Part shown: positions 18,409-27,665 of the stretch, in pieces | Numbering within the stretch: the first letter of the stretch is position 1 | Layout of the letters: the number at the start of each line of letters is the position of its first letter | Origin: Bacteroides neonati | GTDB taxonomy: Bacteria; Bacteroidota; Bacteroidia; Bacteroidales; Bacteroidaceae | Assembly (NCBI RefSeq): GCF_000499785.1 | Contig: NZ_HG726026.1 | Location: forward strand, 147,282-211,281 | Direction: 5' to 3' | DNA: 64,000 bases | Notes under the pieces: model-generated | What the model saw: the letters and a program-made list of their open reading frames with translations, nothing else | Databases searched by the model: none | Told to the model about the DNA's origin: nothing | Program-made: the position numbers and the translations under genes

Positions 18409-20295
18409 TTATTCTCTAAGGTAGCGTATGGAGTAACCGGCATAGTCATTACTCTCTATCATTCTTATCTCATTGTTGTTGTAAAGTAGAGAGAACCCAC
18501 CTCCTGTAAAGTTTGTGAGGGTTCCTTCTGCATACCAGAATACTGTAAATTGATTTTTAAAGCTATAAATACTTGTATTCTTATTTGTAACTTTATTGAA
18601 GAAACCGACCGGCTTTCCACTAAATCCCGATAAGTTGTTGGGTGTATGGCTGCTTGCAGAACTTTCCCATGAGCTTCCCATTTTGAGTGCAGCAGTATTA
18701 TTTTTTATATAGCTTTTAAGCTTTTCGCAATCGCCATTATTCGGTATTTTCCATCCGGAAGGTGCCATTGTTCCTTTAGAAACAGCCGCTTTGTTGTAGA
18801 ATAAATTATCTTCTTTGAGATAATACCCGGCAGTACTCACTGTCATATTGGTTATTAGGTTGATAGTTCCTCCATCATTGTATTTGGTTGTTTTTAGATT
18901 TTCGCGCATCCAGTATTGGGTACCTATCTTTACGGTTGGATAGATAAATCTTTCTGTTCCTTTGCTGTCTGTTAAAACAGTGGGACGCAATGAAACACTT
19001 TGTCTGTTTTCGGGTGGTGTAAGTACGATGTTGCTTTCTGCATCGGCATAGAGTGTGGTAATGGCTTCGTCAATACCGGAAGTATATATGAAGGAATTTG
19101 TTTCTGTATTCCACGAAACGGTTCCGCCGTGTACGTTGCCTGTTGCGTTGAGGAGTTGGAGTACAGTACCATCCTGTGAACCGATCGGATAGAGAACAAT
19201 AGCTTGCGCATTGATACCTTCGCCTAATAGATATTCTTTGCATACCTCTGCCAGAGCAATGCCGGAAGCATTGGTGATGTTATATACATTACTCTGTTCA
19301 AAGTTGAAGTCCGTTAAGAGAATCACTCCCTCGTCTTGATCTTCTTCGAGCGTTCCTTCGCTTTGACTTCCTTCCTGCCATTCGCCAATGCTGGGAAAAA
19401 TTCCATTAACTCCCGTTTTAGAGCTAAACTTCAACAGTAATTCGCAACTATATCCGCTCGCTATTTCCATATCATTGGGAAAAGGTAGGGAGTAGCTTTT
19501 TCCCTGCACCCGTAGCGTAAGTTTGCCATTACCTATTTCTTGTGGAATGAGCAATGCTTTCTTACCCGTTAGTTTATGCGTTGCTTCGTCAATAATCCAT
19601 TCGCCATTCGTTAGAATGTTTTGTGGAGTGTTTGGTGATGAGAAAGTATTATTGGTAAAATTGTAAGTAGCCCGGGTGAAGGTGTTGTTGAATACGATAG
19701 AAGCGTTTTGTTTCAATGCATTTATATCTTCATCTTCTGTTAATTGAATCGAGACTCGCACTTGGCACATTTTGTGTTCGAGTGTGAGGTTAACGCTTTT
19801 GTTGCTTGGGATGACTCCTGTTGTTTTGGCAACCATAAAGTCCGACAGGCTGTAGCCTACATTCGTGTTCTGCTCCGGGCTAACCGAAACTTGTATGTTA
19901 CTTTGGTTAGGGGCAATAGCGTTTGGCTGATACGGGTAATAACCCGTGAAGTCATATTTACCATCACCACTGGGATAATAGATGGGCTCGTCGGGTTCAA
20001 AAATTGCTTCTTTCAATGTAAATCGCATATTATCTACGTATCGTTTATCACTTAAATCTTTCGATTCGGGTAAAACGAAAAGACCGATCTGATCATCAGT
20101 TTCGAACTCATTGTTTGCGACACGTGTTTGCATCAATAAAATCTGAGCTGAAATTTGAATCGGAATAGTACCCGGAGTTAAAGGGAAGTCTTCTTCTTCT
20201 TGAATGTTATTGACACAAGATGTTGAGAGAAAAAGAGCGAGAACAATGCTTGATGCCTTCAAGCATGTAGTTTGTACGTGTTTCATAGAAATCAT
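18409..20295 (-). CDS. Fimbrillin-family lipoprotein with C-terminal FISUMP domain
   Basis: The ~628-residue lipoprotein has its lipobox at FLSTSC. Its N-terminal half resembles the Mfa-like/fimbrillin fold of Bacteroidales: repeated beta-rich segments such as YDFTGYYPYQPN, and LEHKMCQVRVSI. A middle linker follows (about 300-440). The last ~180 residues match the Fibrobacter succinogenes major-paralogue (FISUMP) domain (QYWMRENLKTTKYNDG). It is probably a surface adhesin or pilus-tip-like protein. The ATG at 20286 (third codon after the first Met) is an equally plausible start. It stands alone, opposite to both neighbours. Confidence 0.82.
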   Translation of the reverse strand: MISMKHVQTTCLKASSIVLALFLSTSCVNNIQEEEDFPLTPGTIPIQISAQILLMQTRVANNEFETDDQIGLFVLPESKDLSDKRYVDNMRFTLKEAIFEPDEPIYYPSGDGKYDFTGYYPYQPNAIAPNQSNIQVSVSPEQNTNVGYSLSDFMVAKTTGVIPSNKSVNLTLEHKMCQVRVSIQLTEDEDINALKQNASIVFNNTFTRATYNFTNNTFSSPNTPQNILTNGEWIIDEATHKLTGKKALLIPQEIGNGKLTLRVQGKSYSLPFPNDMEIASGYSCELLLKFSSKTGVNGIFPSIGEWQEGSQSEGTLEEDQDEGVILLTDFNFEQSNVYNITNASGIALAEVCKEYLLGEGINAQAIVLYPIGSQDGTVLQLLNATGNVHGGTVSWNTETNSFIYTSGIDEAITTLYADAESNIVLTPPENRQSVSLRPTVLTDSKGTERFIYPTVKIGTQYWMRENLKTTKYNDGGTINLITNMTVSTAGYYLKEDNLFYNKAAVSKGTMAPSGWKIPNNGDCEKLKSYIKNNTAALKMGSSWESSASSHTPNNLSGFSGKPVGFFNKVTNKNTSIYSFKNQFTVFWYAEGTLTNFTGGGFSLLYNNNEIRMIESNDYAGYSIRYLRE

Positions 20296-20374
20296 ATTAT
20301 TTAGTTGAATTTGCCTCTAAACTAATGTTTTACGAAGATAGGCTATTTTTCTTAAAAAATCGAATCATAATATA

Positions 20375-20382
20375 TATCTTTG
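20375..20382 (+). promoter_or_regulatory. Promoter -7 box for the efflux operon
   Basis: TATCTTTG, an exact TAnnTTTG match, lies 30 bases upstream of the TolC-like start at 20412. The longer reading frame from 20325 would start upstream of this box, so the downstream ATG is preferred. Confidence 0.6.
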
Positions 20383-20411
20383 TGCATCGAATGTATATTA
20401 AATCGATGCTT

Positions 20412-21671
20412 ATGAAAAGAATATTGTTTTTCCTTTCTTATTTTCTGTTTGTATATGAGATATACGGACAAGTTACCTTGGAGCATTGTTTGCAAAAAGC
20501 ACAGGAGAACTATCCGTTGATGAGGCAGTACGACTTGATACAACAGGCCAAAGAATATAATCTGGATAATGCTTCGAAAGGCTACCTGCCACAGTTTGCT
20601 CTTTCAGCCAAGGCAACCTACCAAAGCGAAGTAACAGAGCTTCCGGTATCAATACCGGGGGTAAACATGAAGGCACTGCCTAAAGAGCAGTATCAGGTGA
20701 TGTTGGAACTCCGGCAAAATCTTTGGGACGGAGGGGAGATACGCAAAGCCAAAGCCGGAATGAAAGCTGCCTCTGAGGTGGATCGAGAACGCCTTGCTGT
20801 GGATATGTACACACTCAATGAACGAGTCGATCAGCTTTACTTCGGTACCTTGTTGTTGGGCGAACAGTTGAACCAGAACCAGTTGTTGCAAGATGAGTTG
20901 GAGCGCAACCTGAAGCAGATCGCTGCTTACGTAGCCAATGGCATTGCCAATCAAAGCGATCTTGATGCAGTACAGGTGAATCTGCTGGATGCGCGGCAGA
21001 AACGAATAGAGTTGACAGCTACCCGAGTGGCTTATCTTCAGATGCTGTCATTGATGATTGGTGAAGAGTTGGCGCCTGATGTTACGTTGATAAAACCCCT
21101 GGATATGGGTAGCGGGTCGAACGAACAACAGATCTTACGCCCCGAACTCAATTGGTTTGCTGCACAGGAACGCAGGCTGCAAGTACAGAAGGAAAGCTTG
21201 ATGGCACGCAGCTTACCCCATTTGGGGTTTTTTATTCAGGGAGCTTACGGCAATCCGGGGCTGAATATGCTGAAGAATGAATGGACTCCCTTCTACATAG
21301 CAGGTGTTCGTCTTTCCTGGAACTTTGGCAGCTTGTATACCCTACGCAATGATAAGCGCTTGATCGAGACTACTCGTTTGCAGGTTCAGAACAATCAGGA
21401 GGTGTTTCTTTTCAATACGCAACTTCAGCTAACGCAACAAAACAATGCGATTGCTTCCATGCGCAAACAGATGCAAGACGATAACGAAATTATCCGCCTT
21501 CGAACCAACATTCGTCAAGCAGCCGAGGCCAAAGTAGCCAACGGTACATTGACGGTAACTGAGATGCTACGCGAGATTACGGCAGAGAATATGGCTCGGC
21601 AAACCAAAGCACTGCACGAAATTCAGTTGCTGATGAACATTCGTAAGCTAAACTATATCACTAATCATTAA
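20412..21671 (+). CDS. TolC-family outer-membrane efflux protein
   Basis: The ~419-residue protein starts MKRILFFLSYFLFVYEIYGQ (signal peptide). It has the TolC/OEP layout of long alpha-helical hairpins (residues ~20-200 and 240-415) interrupted by beta strands (FFIQGAYGNPGL, SWNFGSLYTL). An ATG two codons upstream (20406) is also possible. It forms the outer-membrane exit duct for the adaptor and ABC exporter encoded just downstream. Its promoter box at 20375 supports the short start. Confidence 0.9.
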   Translation: MKRILFFLSYFLFVYEIYGQVTLEHCLQKAQENYPLMRQYDLIQQAKEYNLDNASKGYLPQFALSAKATYQSEVTELPVSIPGVNMKALPKEQYQVMLELRQNLWDGGEIRKAKAGMKAASEVDRERLAVDMYTLNERVDQLYFGTLLLGEQLNQNQLLQDELERNLKQIAAYVANGIANQSDLDAVQVNLLDARQKRIELTATRVAYLQMLSLMIGEELAPDVTLIKPLDMGSGSNEQQILRPELNWFAAQERRLQVQKESLMARSLPHLGFFIQGAYGNPGLNMLKNEWTPFYIAGVRLSWNFGSLYTLRNDKRLIETTRLQVQNNQEVFLFNTQLQLTQQNNAIASMRKQMQDDNEIIRLRTNIRQAAEAKVANGTLTVTEMLREITAENMARQTKALHEIQLLMNIRKLNYITNH

Positions 21672-21684
21672 ATACCTACCGATT

Positions 21685-22587
21685 ATGAAACTCATTCGAA
21701 TCACAGTATTCATTGCAGGCCTGCTATTGGTCTTTGCCTGCGGAAACAAATCTCCCCGCTATGACGCTACCGGCACGTTCGAAGCGACCGAGGTACTTGT
21801 CTCGTCGGAGGCTGCGGGACGTATCTTACGGTTGGGTATAGAAGAGGGCGAGGTACTGAAAGCAGGACAAAAGGTGGGACTTATCGATACCGTGCAACTC
21901 TACTTGAAACAGTTGCAACTACAAGCCAGCATGAAGTCGGTTGAAAGTCAACGTCCCGACCTGAAGAAACAAATAGCAGCCGTTCAGCAACAAATTGTTA
22001 CTGCCGAGCGCGAAAAGAAACGTGTCGAGAACTTACTCAAAGCAGGAGCTGCCAATCAAAAGCAATTAGATGACTGGGAGGCACAGATCGCTTTGCTTAC
22101 CAAACAATTAGCTGCCCAGCAGTCTTCGTTGCAACACAGTACCAACAGCTTGACTGAGCAAGGCTCTTCGGTGGGCATACAGGTGGCACAGGTAGCAGAT
22201 CAGTTGGCCAAATGCCACCTTGTTTCGCCTATTGACGGTACGGTATTGGCTAAGTATGCCGAGGCGGGCGAACTGGCATCTATAGGCAAACCGCTGTTCA
22301 AGGTAGCCGATATGCAGCAACTTTATTTGCGTGCTTACATCACCTCCGAGCAGTTGGCCGATGTAAAGCTGGGGCAATCTGTTACCGTTTATGCCGATTA
22401 CGGAACCGACCGGCATACTACCTATCCGGGTGTGCTTACGTGGATATCGGATCGTTCGGAATTCACGCCCAAGACTATTCTAACCAAAGACGAACGCGCC
22501 AACTTGGTGTATGCTGTAAAGATAGCCGTTGAGAACGACGGATTACTTAAAATCGGTATGTATGGTGGAGTAACCTTTAACAAATGA
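21685..22587 (+). CDS. HlyD-family periplasmic adaptor (membrane fusion protein)
   Basis: The 300-residue lipoprotein (LLLVFACG, Cys19) has a biotinyl-lipoyl half-motif (SEAAGRILRLGIEEGEVLKAGQ), a coiled-coil hairpin (about 70-155), the second lipoyl half (LVSPIDGTVLAKYAEAGELA) and a beta-barrel. This is the layout of YbhG/HlyD adaptors, which join an inner-membrane ABC exporter to TolC. It starts 14 bases after the TolC gene and overlaps the ATPase gene by four bases. Confidence 0.92.
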   Translation: MKLIRITVFIAGLLLVFACGNKSPRYDATGTFEATEVLVSSEAAGRILRLGIEEGEVLKAGQKVGLIDTVQLYLKQLQLQASMKSVESQRPDLKKQIAAVQQQIVTAEREKKRVENLLKAGAANQKQLDDWEAQIALLTKQLAAQQSSLQHSTNSLTEQGSSVGIQVAQVADQLAKCHLVSPIDGTVLAKYAEAGELASIGKPLFKVADMQQLYLRAYITSEQLADVKLGQSVTVYADYGTDRHTTYPGVLTWISDRSEFTPKTILTKDERANLVYAVKIAVENDGLLKIGMYGGVTFNK

Positions 22588-24053
22588 ATAGCAAGAAAGA
22601 AGCAGTTGTTGTTAACAACATCATGAAACGGTATGGAAAGACCGAGGCACTGAAAGGTGTTTCTTTTTCGGTGAAGCCGGGCGAACTCTTCGGACTGATC
22701 GGTCCCGACGGAGCAGGTAAGAGTACGCTCTTTCGTATTCTTACCACCTTGTTGCTGGCCGATAGCGGTACAGCCACCGTTGGCGGATGGGATGTAAAAA
22801 GCGGCTTCAAGGAGATTCGCCACCGGGTAGGATATATGCCGGGACGTTTTTCGCTCTATCAAGACCTCACTGTCGAAGAGAATCTGGCTTTCTTTGCTAC
22901 CGTTTTTCATACAACGGTCAAGGAGAACTACGAACTGGTCAAAGACATCTACCGGCAGATAGAGCCTTTTCGCAAACGGCGTGCCGGAGCACTGTCGGGC
23001 GGAATGAAGCAAAAGCTCGCTCTCTGTTGTGCCCTGATTCATAAGCCCGATATCCTGTTCCTCGACGAGCCCACCACAGGTGTCGACCCCGTATCGCGTA
23101 AAGAGCTATGGGAGATGTTGCAGCGCCTCAAAGAGCAGGGAATCACCATCGTTGCCTCTACACCGATTATGGATGAGGCTCGCCGGTGCGACCGCATTGC
23201 CTTTATCAACGACGGTATCATTCATGGCATTGATACGCCTGAACGTATTTTGCAACAATTTGCCTCTGTGCTCTGTCCGCCCGCGTTAACGCGCGAAGAG
23301 TCGAACCGGAAGAGCGATGATGTGATCGAAGTAAACGGGCTCACCAAAACATTCGGAACCTTTACAGCGGTCAATCACATCTCTTTTCAAGTTCATAAAG
23401 GCGAGATATTCGGTTTTCTCGGTGCGAATGGAGCAGGCAAGACCACCGCTATGCGGATGCTGTGCGGATTGAGCAAACCGACTTCGGGCACGGGCAAGGT
23501 AGCCGGTTTCGATATCTCCACCGAGCCTGAGGAGGTAAAGAAGAACATTGGCTATATGAGCCAGAAGTTCTCGCTCTACGAAGACCTGAAAGTATGGGAA
23601 AACATCCGCCTGTTTGCCGGAATCTATGGTATGAAAGACAAGGAGATAGCCACCAAGACCAACGAATTGCTGGAACGTTTGGGCTTTATGAGCGAGCGCA
23701 ATACCTTGGTCAAGAGCTTACCGTTGGGGTGGAAGCAAAAGTTGGCATTCTCCGTTTCTATTTTCCACGAACCCAGAATCGTCTTCTTGGACGAACCAAC
23801 GGGTGGGGTCGATCCTGCTACCCGGCGTCAGTTCTGGGAACTGATCTATCAGGCAGCCGATCGGGGGATTACCGTATTCGTAACCACGCACTACATGGAC
23901 GAGGCCGAGTATTGTAACCGTGTTTCCATCATGGTTGATGGTTGTATCGAAGCACTCGACACGCCTGATCGTTTGAAAGAACGGTTCGGTGCAAAGGGCA
24001 TGGATGATGTATTTCAACAACTGGCTCGCAAAGCCTTACGTAAAGCCGACTAA
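22584..24053 (+). CDS. Tandem-domain ABC transporter ATPase (YbhF-like)
   Basis: The 489-residue protein has two ABC domains in one chain. Domain 1 has Walker A GPDGAGKST, signature LSGGMKQ and Walker B ILFLDEPTTG. Domain 2 (from ~250) has Walker A GANGAGKTT and Walker B IVFLDEPTGG, but the signature reads LPLGWKQ in place of LSGGxxQ. That degenerate second signature is usual in YbhF/RbbA-like proteins. It powers the two permeases that follow. Start and stop codons are overlapped or closely packed with the neighbours, as expected for one operon. Confidence 0.94.
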   Translation: MNSKKEAVVVNNIMKRYGKTEALKGVSFSVKPGELFGLIGPDGAGKSTLFRILTTLLLADSGTATVGGWDVKSGFKEIRHRVGYMPGRFSLYQDLTVEENLAFFATVFHTTVKENYELVKDIYRQIEPFRKRRAGALSGGMKQKLALCCALIHKPDILFLDEPTTGVDPVSRKELWEMLQRLKEQGITIVASTPIMDEARRCDRIAFINDGIIHGIDTPERILQQFASVLCPPALTREESNRKSDDVIEVNGLTKTFGTFTAVNHISFQVHKGEIFGFLGANGAGKTTAMRMLCGLSKPTSGTGKVAGFDISTEPEEVKKNIGYMSQKFSLYEDLKVWENIRLFAGIYGMKDKEIATKTNELLERLGFMSERNTLVKSLPLGWKQKLAFSVSIFHEPRIVFLDEPTGGVDPATRRQFWELIYQAADRGITVFVTTHYMDEAEYCNRVSIMVDGCIEALDTPDRLKERFGAKGMDDVFQQLARKALRKAD

Positions 24054-24055
24054 CC

Positions 24056-25159
24056 ATGAAACAACTGATTGCCTTTGTCCGGAAAGAGTTCTATCATATC
24101 TTTCGCGATCGGCGAACGATGTTGATTCTGCTGGGCATGCCCATCGTACAGATTATCTTGTTTGGATTCGCCATCACTACCGAAGTGAAGAATGTGCGCC
24201 TTGCAGTGCTCGACCCTTCGAACGATGTAATCAGCAGGCAGGTGATCGACCGGTTGGATGCCAGTGAGTATTTTATCCTCACCCATCGTGTACAGTCTCC
24301 GCAAGAGATGGAGAAGCTCTTTGCCGAGGGAGATGTTGATATGGCGGTAGTGTTCGGCACGCAGTTTGCCGACAACCTCTATACGGGGCATGCCTCCATA
24401 CAGTTGGTCGTCGATGCCACCGATCCGAACATGGCCACTACCCAAGTCAATTATGCTTCGGGCATTATTGCCGACGTGCAGCAAGAGATGCTTCCGCCCG
24501 GACTGACACCCGTAACGATTGTTCCCCAAGTGAAGCTACTCTACAATCCGCAGATGAAGAGTGCCTACAACTTTGTGCCCGGGGTGATGGGATTGATTCT
24601 GATGCTTATCTGTGCCATGATGACCTCCATCTCTATCGTACGCGAGAAGGAGATGGGCACGATGGAGATTCTGTTGGTTTCGCCCGTTAAGCCGCTTTTT
24701 ATTATTCTGGCCAAGGCAGTACCTTATTTCGTTCTTTCGTTTGTGAATCTGGCTACCATTCTTCTCTTGTCGGTCTATGTGCTTCATGTGCCTGTGGCGG
24801 GTAGTCTGTGGTGGCTCATCGGCGTATCGTTGCTCTTCATCTTCGTATCGTTGGCACTGGGGTTGCTTATCTCGTCTATCACCCGCACACAGGTGGCTGC
24901 CATGCTCATATCGGGTTTGGTTTTGATGATGCCTACGATGTTGCTGAGCGGTATGATTTTCCCGGTCGAGAGTATGCCGCTTCCGTTGCGTGTGATTTCC
25001 GACTTTCTGCCTGCCCGTTGGTATATACAAGCGGTGCGTAAACTGATGATCGAAGGGGTCGACATCTCCTTGGTGTTGACCGAAGTCGGTATTCTCTTCT
25101 TCATGGCTGTGGTGCTGATATTGATTAGTTTTAAGAAGTTTAAAAACAGACTGGAATGA
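24056..25159 (+). CDS. ABC-2 type permease (YbhS-like)
   Basis: The 367-residue inner-membrane protein has one N-terminal transmembrane helix (MLILLGMPIVQIILFGFAIT), a periplasmic domain of ~130 residues, and five or more C-terminal helices (from ~175). The ABC-2 signature region includes REKEMGTMEILLVSPV. It pairs with the next permease as the membrane part of an efflux pump exporting an unknown substrate, possibly drugs or toxic lipids. It overlaps the next gene by four bases. Confidence 0.92.
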   Translation: MKQLIAFVRKEFYHIFRDRRTMLILLGMPIVQIILFGFAITTEVKNVRLAVLDPSNDVISRQVIDRLDASEYFILTHRVQSPQEMEKLFAEGDVDMAVVFGTQFADNLYTGHASIQLVVDATDPNMATTQVNYASGIIADVQQEMLPPGLTPVTIVPQVKLLYNPQMKSAYNFVPGVMGLILMLICAMMTSISIVREKEMGTMEILLVSPVKPLFIILAKAVPYFVLSFVNLATILLLSVYVLHVPVAGSLWWLIGVSLLFIFVSLALGLLISSITRTQVAAMLISGLVLMMPTMLLSGMIFPVESMPLPLRVISDFLPARWYIQAVRKLMIEGVDISLVLTEVGILFFMAVVLILISFKKFKNRLE

Positions 25160-26274
25160 TAAAGTATTTAATGGAGAAGGAGTTTAAGCAGTTGCTTCGC
25201 AATGCTTTTCTGCCGCGGCTTATTTTTATTTTCCCTTGTATGATTATGATTCTCATGCCTTGGGCTGCGAATATGGAGATACACAATATCTACTTGAATA
25301 TAATCGACAATGATCATTCGACCCTCTCGCAGCGATTGGTCGATAAAATAGCGGCTTCCACCTATTTCCGTCTGACGGATCTACCCGATTCGTATGCTGT
25401 CGGCTTGCAGGCGGTAGAAGCGGGAACGGCCGACATCATACTGGAAATACCCCGTGGGTTCGAGAAGGACTGGACAAATGGCAGTTCGCCACAGGTGTTG
25501 ATAGCCGCCAACGCCGTGAACGGAACAAAGGGCGGACTGGGCAGCTCGTATTTAGTTCAGATTATTCGAGACTATGCGGCGCAGCTTCGTGCCGAACAAC
25601 CTGCTGTGTTGCCGAGTGCTTCGGGGGGTGTACCCTCGATACAGGTTAGCAGTCAGAATTTATTTAATCCTTACCTTAACTATAAGCTCTTTATGATTCC
25701 GGCGTTGATGGTAATGCTCTTAACGATGCTCTGCGGCTTTCTGCCTGCGCTCAATATTGTGAGTGAAAAGGAGGTGGGTACGATTGAGCAGATCAACGTA
25801 ACGCCCGTTCCGAAGTTTACGTTCATTCTCGCTAAGCTGCTGCCCTATTGGATCATTGGCTTCCTTGTGCTTACCATCTGTTTCGGGTTGGCTTGGCTGC
25901 TCTACGGCATTTTGCCTGTTGGTCGTTTTGGGGTTATTTACGTTTTCGCCATTCTCTTTGTACTTGCCATATCGGGGATGGGGCTTGTTATCTCCAATTA
26001 CTCAACGACTATGCAGCAAGCCATGTTCGTAATGTGGTTCTGTATGTTGATTCTCATTCTGATGAGCGGTCTTTTCACTCCGATCAGCAGCATGCCCGAG
26101 TGGGGGCAGTTGATTACTTACTTCAATCCGCTTAAATACTTTATGCAGGTGATGCGAATGGTCTATCTCAAAGGAAGCGGATTTGCCGATCTCTTTTCGC
26201 AACTCTTGGCATTGCTGGCTTTCGTTCTGTTCTTCAATAGCTGGGCCATCCTCAGTTATAAGAAGAATACATAA
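25156..26274 (+). CDS. ABC-2 type permease (YbhR-like)
   Basis: The 372-residue protein has the same topology as its upstream neighbour: an N-terminal helix (about 20-40), a periplasmic loop and C-terminal helices from ~180, with the motif SEKEVGTIEQINVTPV. Two unlike permeases next to a double ATPase, a HlyD adaptor and a TolC protein match the YbhGFSR export system. It is the last gene of the operon and a hairpin follows. Confidence 0.92.
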   Translation: MIKYLMEKEFKQLLRNAFLPRLIFIFPCMIMILMPWAANMEIHNIYLNIIDNDHSTLSQRLVDKIAASTYFRLTDLPDSYAVGLQAVEAGTADIILEIPRGFEKDWTNGSSPQVLIAANAVNGTKGGLGSSYLVQIIRDYAAQLRAEQPAVLPSASGGVPSIQVSSQNLFNPYLNYKLFMIPALMVMLLTMLCGFLPALNIVSEKEVGTIEQINVTPVPKFTFILAKLLPYWIIGFLVLTICFGLAWLLYGILPVGRFGVIYVFAILFVLAISGMGLVISNYSTTMQQAMFVMWFCMLILILMSGLFTPISSMPEWGQLITYFNPLKYFMQVMRMVYLKGSGFADLFSQLLALLAFVLFFNSWAILSYKKNT

Positions 26275-26276
26275 AA

Positions 26277-26319
26277 AAGAGATGGACGGCCTTGCGAGCC
26301 ATCCACCTCTTCTCTTTTT
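26277..26319. terminator. Terminator after the efflux operon
   Basis: The 14-base arms 26277-26290 and 26298-26311 pair at 12 positions around a seven-base loop and are followed by CTCTTTTT. It lies between convergent genes and may serve both. Confidence 0.75.
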
Positions 26320-26327
26320 ACCTTTAT

Positions 26328-26756
26328 TTATTTGATTTCAATCAGTCGTTCTGCTTTCTTGGCTTCCTCTTCCGAGATTTTAGGTAGTTCGATGGTCAAT
26401 ACGCCATGCTCTACTTGTGCCGATATCTTGTCTTTGTCCACATTATCGGGCAGAATCATGGTTTGCTGGAACTTGGTGTACGAGAACTCGCGACGCAGGT
26501 AGCGATCCTCTTTCTTCTCTTCCTTCTTCTCACTCTTCTTCTCCATGCTGATTACGAGGTTGTTGTCTTCGTCAATACGAATACTAAAGTCCTCTTTCAT
26601 CATGCCCGGAGCAGCCAATTCTACTTTATAACTTTTCTCCGATTCAATTACATTGATAGCAGGTGCGGTTGCATTTGCTCTTGTCATCCATTCGTTTTCC
26701 AAGAAATCATTAAAAATACCAGGTAACCAATTCTGAGTTCTTCTAACAGGCATCAT
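26328..26756 (-). CDS. Small heat-shock protein (Hsp20/alpha-crystallin family)
   Basis: The 142-residue protein has an N-terminal region, an alpha-crystallin domain of about 90 residues (from YKVELAAPGMMKEDFSI to HGVLTIELPK) and a charged loop rich in K and E in the middle. These chaperones bind unfolding proteins in the cytoplasm. The gene is alone on the minus strand. No CIRCE-like operator was seen upstream (26757-26986). Confidence 0.95.
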   Translation of the reverse strand: MMPVRRTQNWLPGIFNDFLENEWMTRANATAPAINVIESEKSYKVELAAPGMMKEDFSIRIDEDNNLVISMEKKSEKKEEKKEDRYLRREFSYTKFQQTMILPDNVDKDKISAQVEHGVLTIELPKISEEEAKKAERLIEIK

Positions 26757-26986
26757 AATTTAAATCTCCTATCTTTTAATTAAACATTTAGGTTAAATAG
26801 AATCATTTTCATTCCGTTTCCGGAACCGTTGTTCACTTATAAAACAGCAAACGATATGCCAACGCGGTTTCTCCTTATTCGGTTGACTATTTGTCATTTT
26901 CGAGTGTCAAATGGTCTCTTGAGCTGTCAGTTTGTATGCTGTTTTTCCTAAATTTAATAAAGATAGATATTCTTTTACGTTTTGTT

Positions 26987-27460
26987 TCAGCTTTCTATAA
27001 GCTTGAAGCGAAGGCGCAATACCTGTTTTTCCTCGTTATAATCCGAACTGATAATTTTGAATGTTCCTATTTCCGACGTATTGTTCACGTGCTGCCCGAT
27101 GCAGGCGCAAGCATCGTAATCGCCTATGCGAACAATGCGGAGCATCTCACTTGCATCATCGGGTAGCTTGCTGAGGTCGACAATCCGGGCGGCTTCTTGT
27201 TGCGTCATAAACGTTGAGCTAACAGGCAGGTGCTGCCCGATCACTTCGTTTACTTGGCTTTCAATAGCCCGTATCTGTTCGTCAGTGGGGCAGGAGGCAA
27301 GCTGGTAATCGCATTTGCTCTTTTTGCGTTCGATGTGCGCATTGCGTGAACGAGGACACCCGAAGATTTTCACCATCGTAGCGTTGAGTATGTGCTCGGC
27401 CGAGTGCATCGGTGGGTACTCTTGTTTGTTGTGGTCGTTGAGTTGGGGTTGTTGTTCCAT
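26987..27460 (-). CDS. AlaX-like alanyl-tRNA editing domain protein
   Basis: The 157-residue protein starting MEQQPQLND has the Zn-binding motifs of the threonyl/alanyl-tRNA synthetase second additional domain: HSAEHILNA (HxxxH, near 20) and the later Cys/His motif CACIGQHV. It probably hydrolyses Ser-tRNA(Ala) or a related mischarged tRNA, although it lacks other parts of AlaRS. A longer frame to 27580 is rejected because an exact promoter box (27483-27490, minus strand) lies between. It diverges from the DUF3943 gene. Confidence 0.8.
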   Translation of the reverse strand: MEQQPQLNDHNKQEYPPMHSAEHILNATMVKIFGCPRSRNAHIERKKSKCDYQLASCPTDEQIRAIESQVNEVIGQHLPVSSTFMTQQEAARIVDLSKLPDDASEMLRIVRIGDYDACACIGQHVNNTSEIGTFKIISSDYNEEKQVLRLRFKLIES

Positions 27461-27482
27461 GATACAGTTGTTTTTTGTGTCG

Positions 27483-27490
27483 CAAATATA
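27483..27490 (-). promoter_or_regulatory. Promoter -7 box for the AlaX-like gene
   Basis: On the minus strand this reads TATATTTG, an exact TAnnTTTG match, 22 bases upstream of the start codon at 27460. It fixes the shorter start. Confidence 0.55.
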
Positions 27491-27665
27491 GAAGATAATT
27501 CCCGAAACCCCATGTCGAAGCCAATAATAATGAGTAGGAACAAGTCCGATCGACATCGCATTCTGGTTGTACGAGTGCAAAAAAAGTCGGCAAAGAGCGT
27601 GCTATCCGGATGAACCAATCGGCTGTTTTCATTGTTGAAAAGCATCATTATTGAGAAGATGACAG

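Noticed and set aside
20325..20411. Upstream extension of the TolC-like protein
   Set aside because: The promoter -7 box lies inside the extension, and the downstream ATG at 20412 gives a proper signal peptide.
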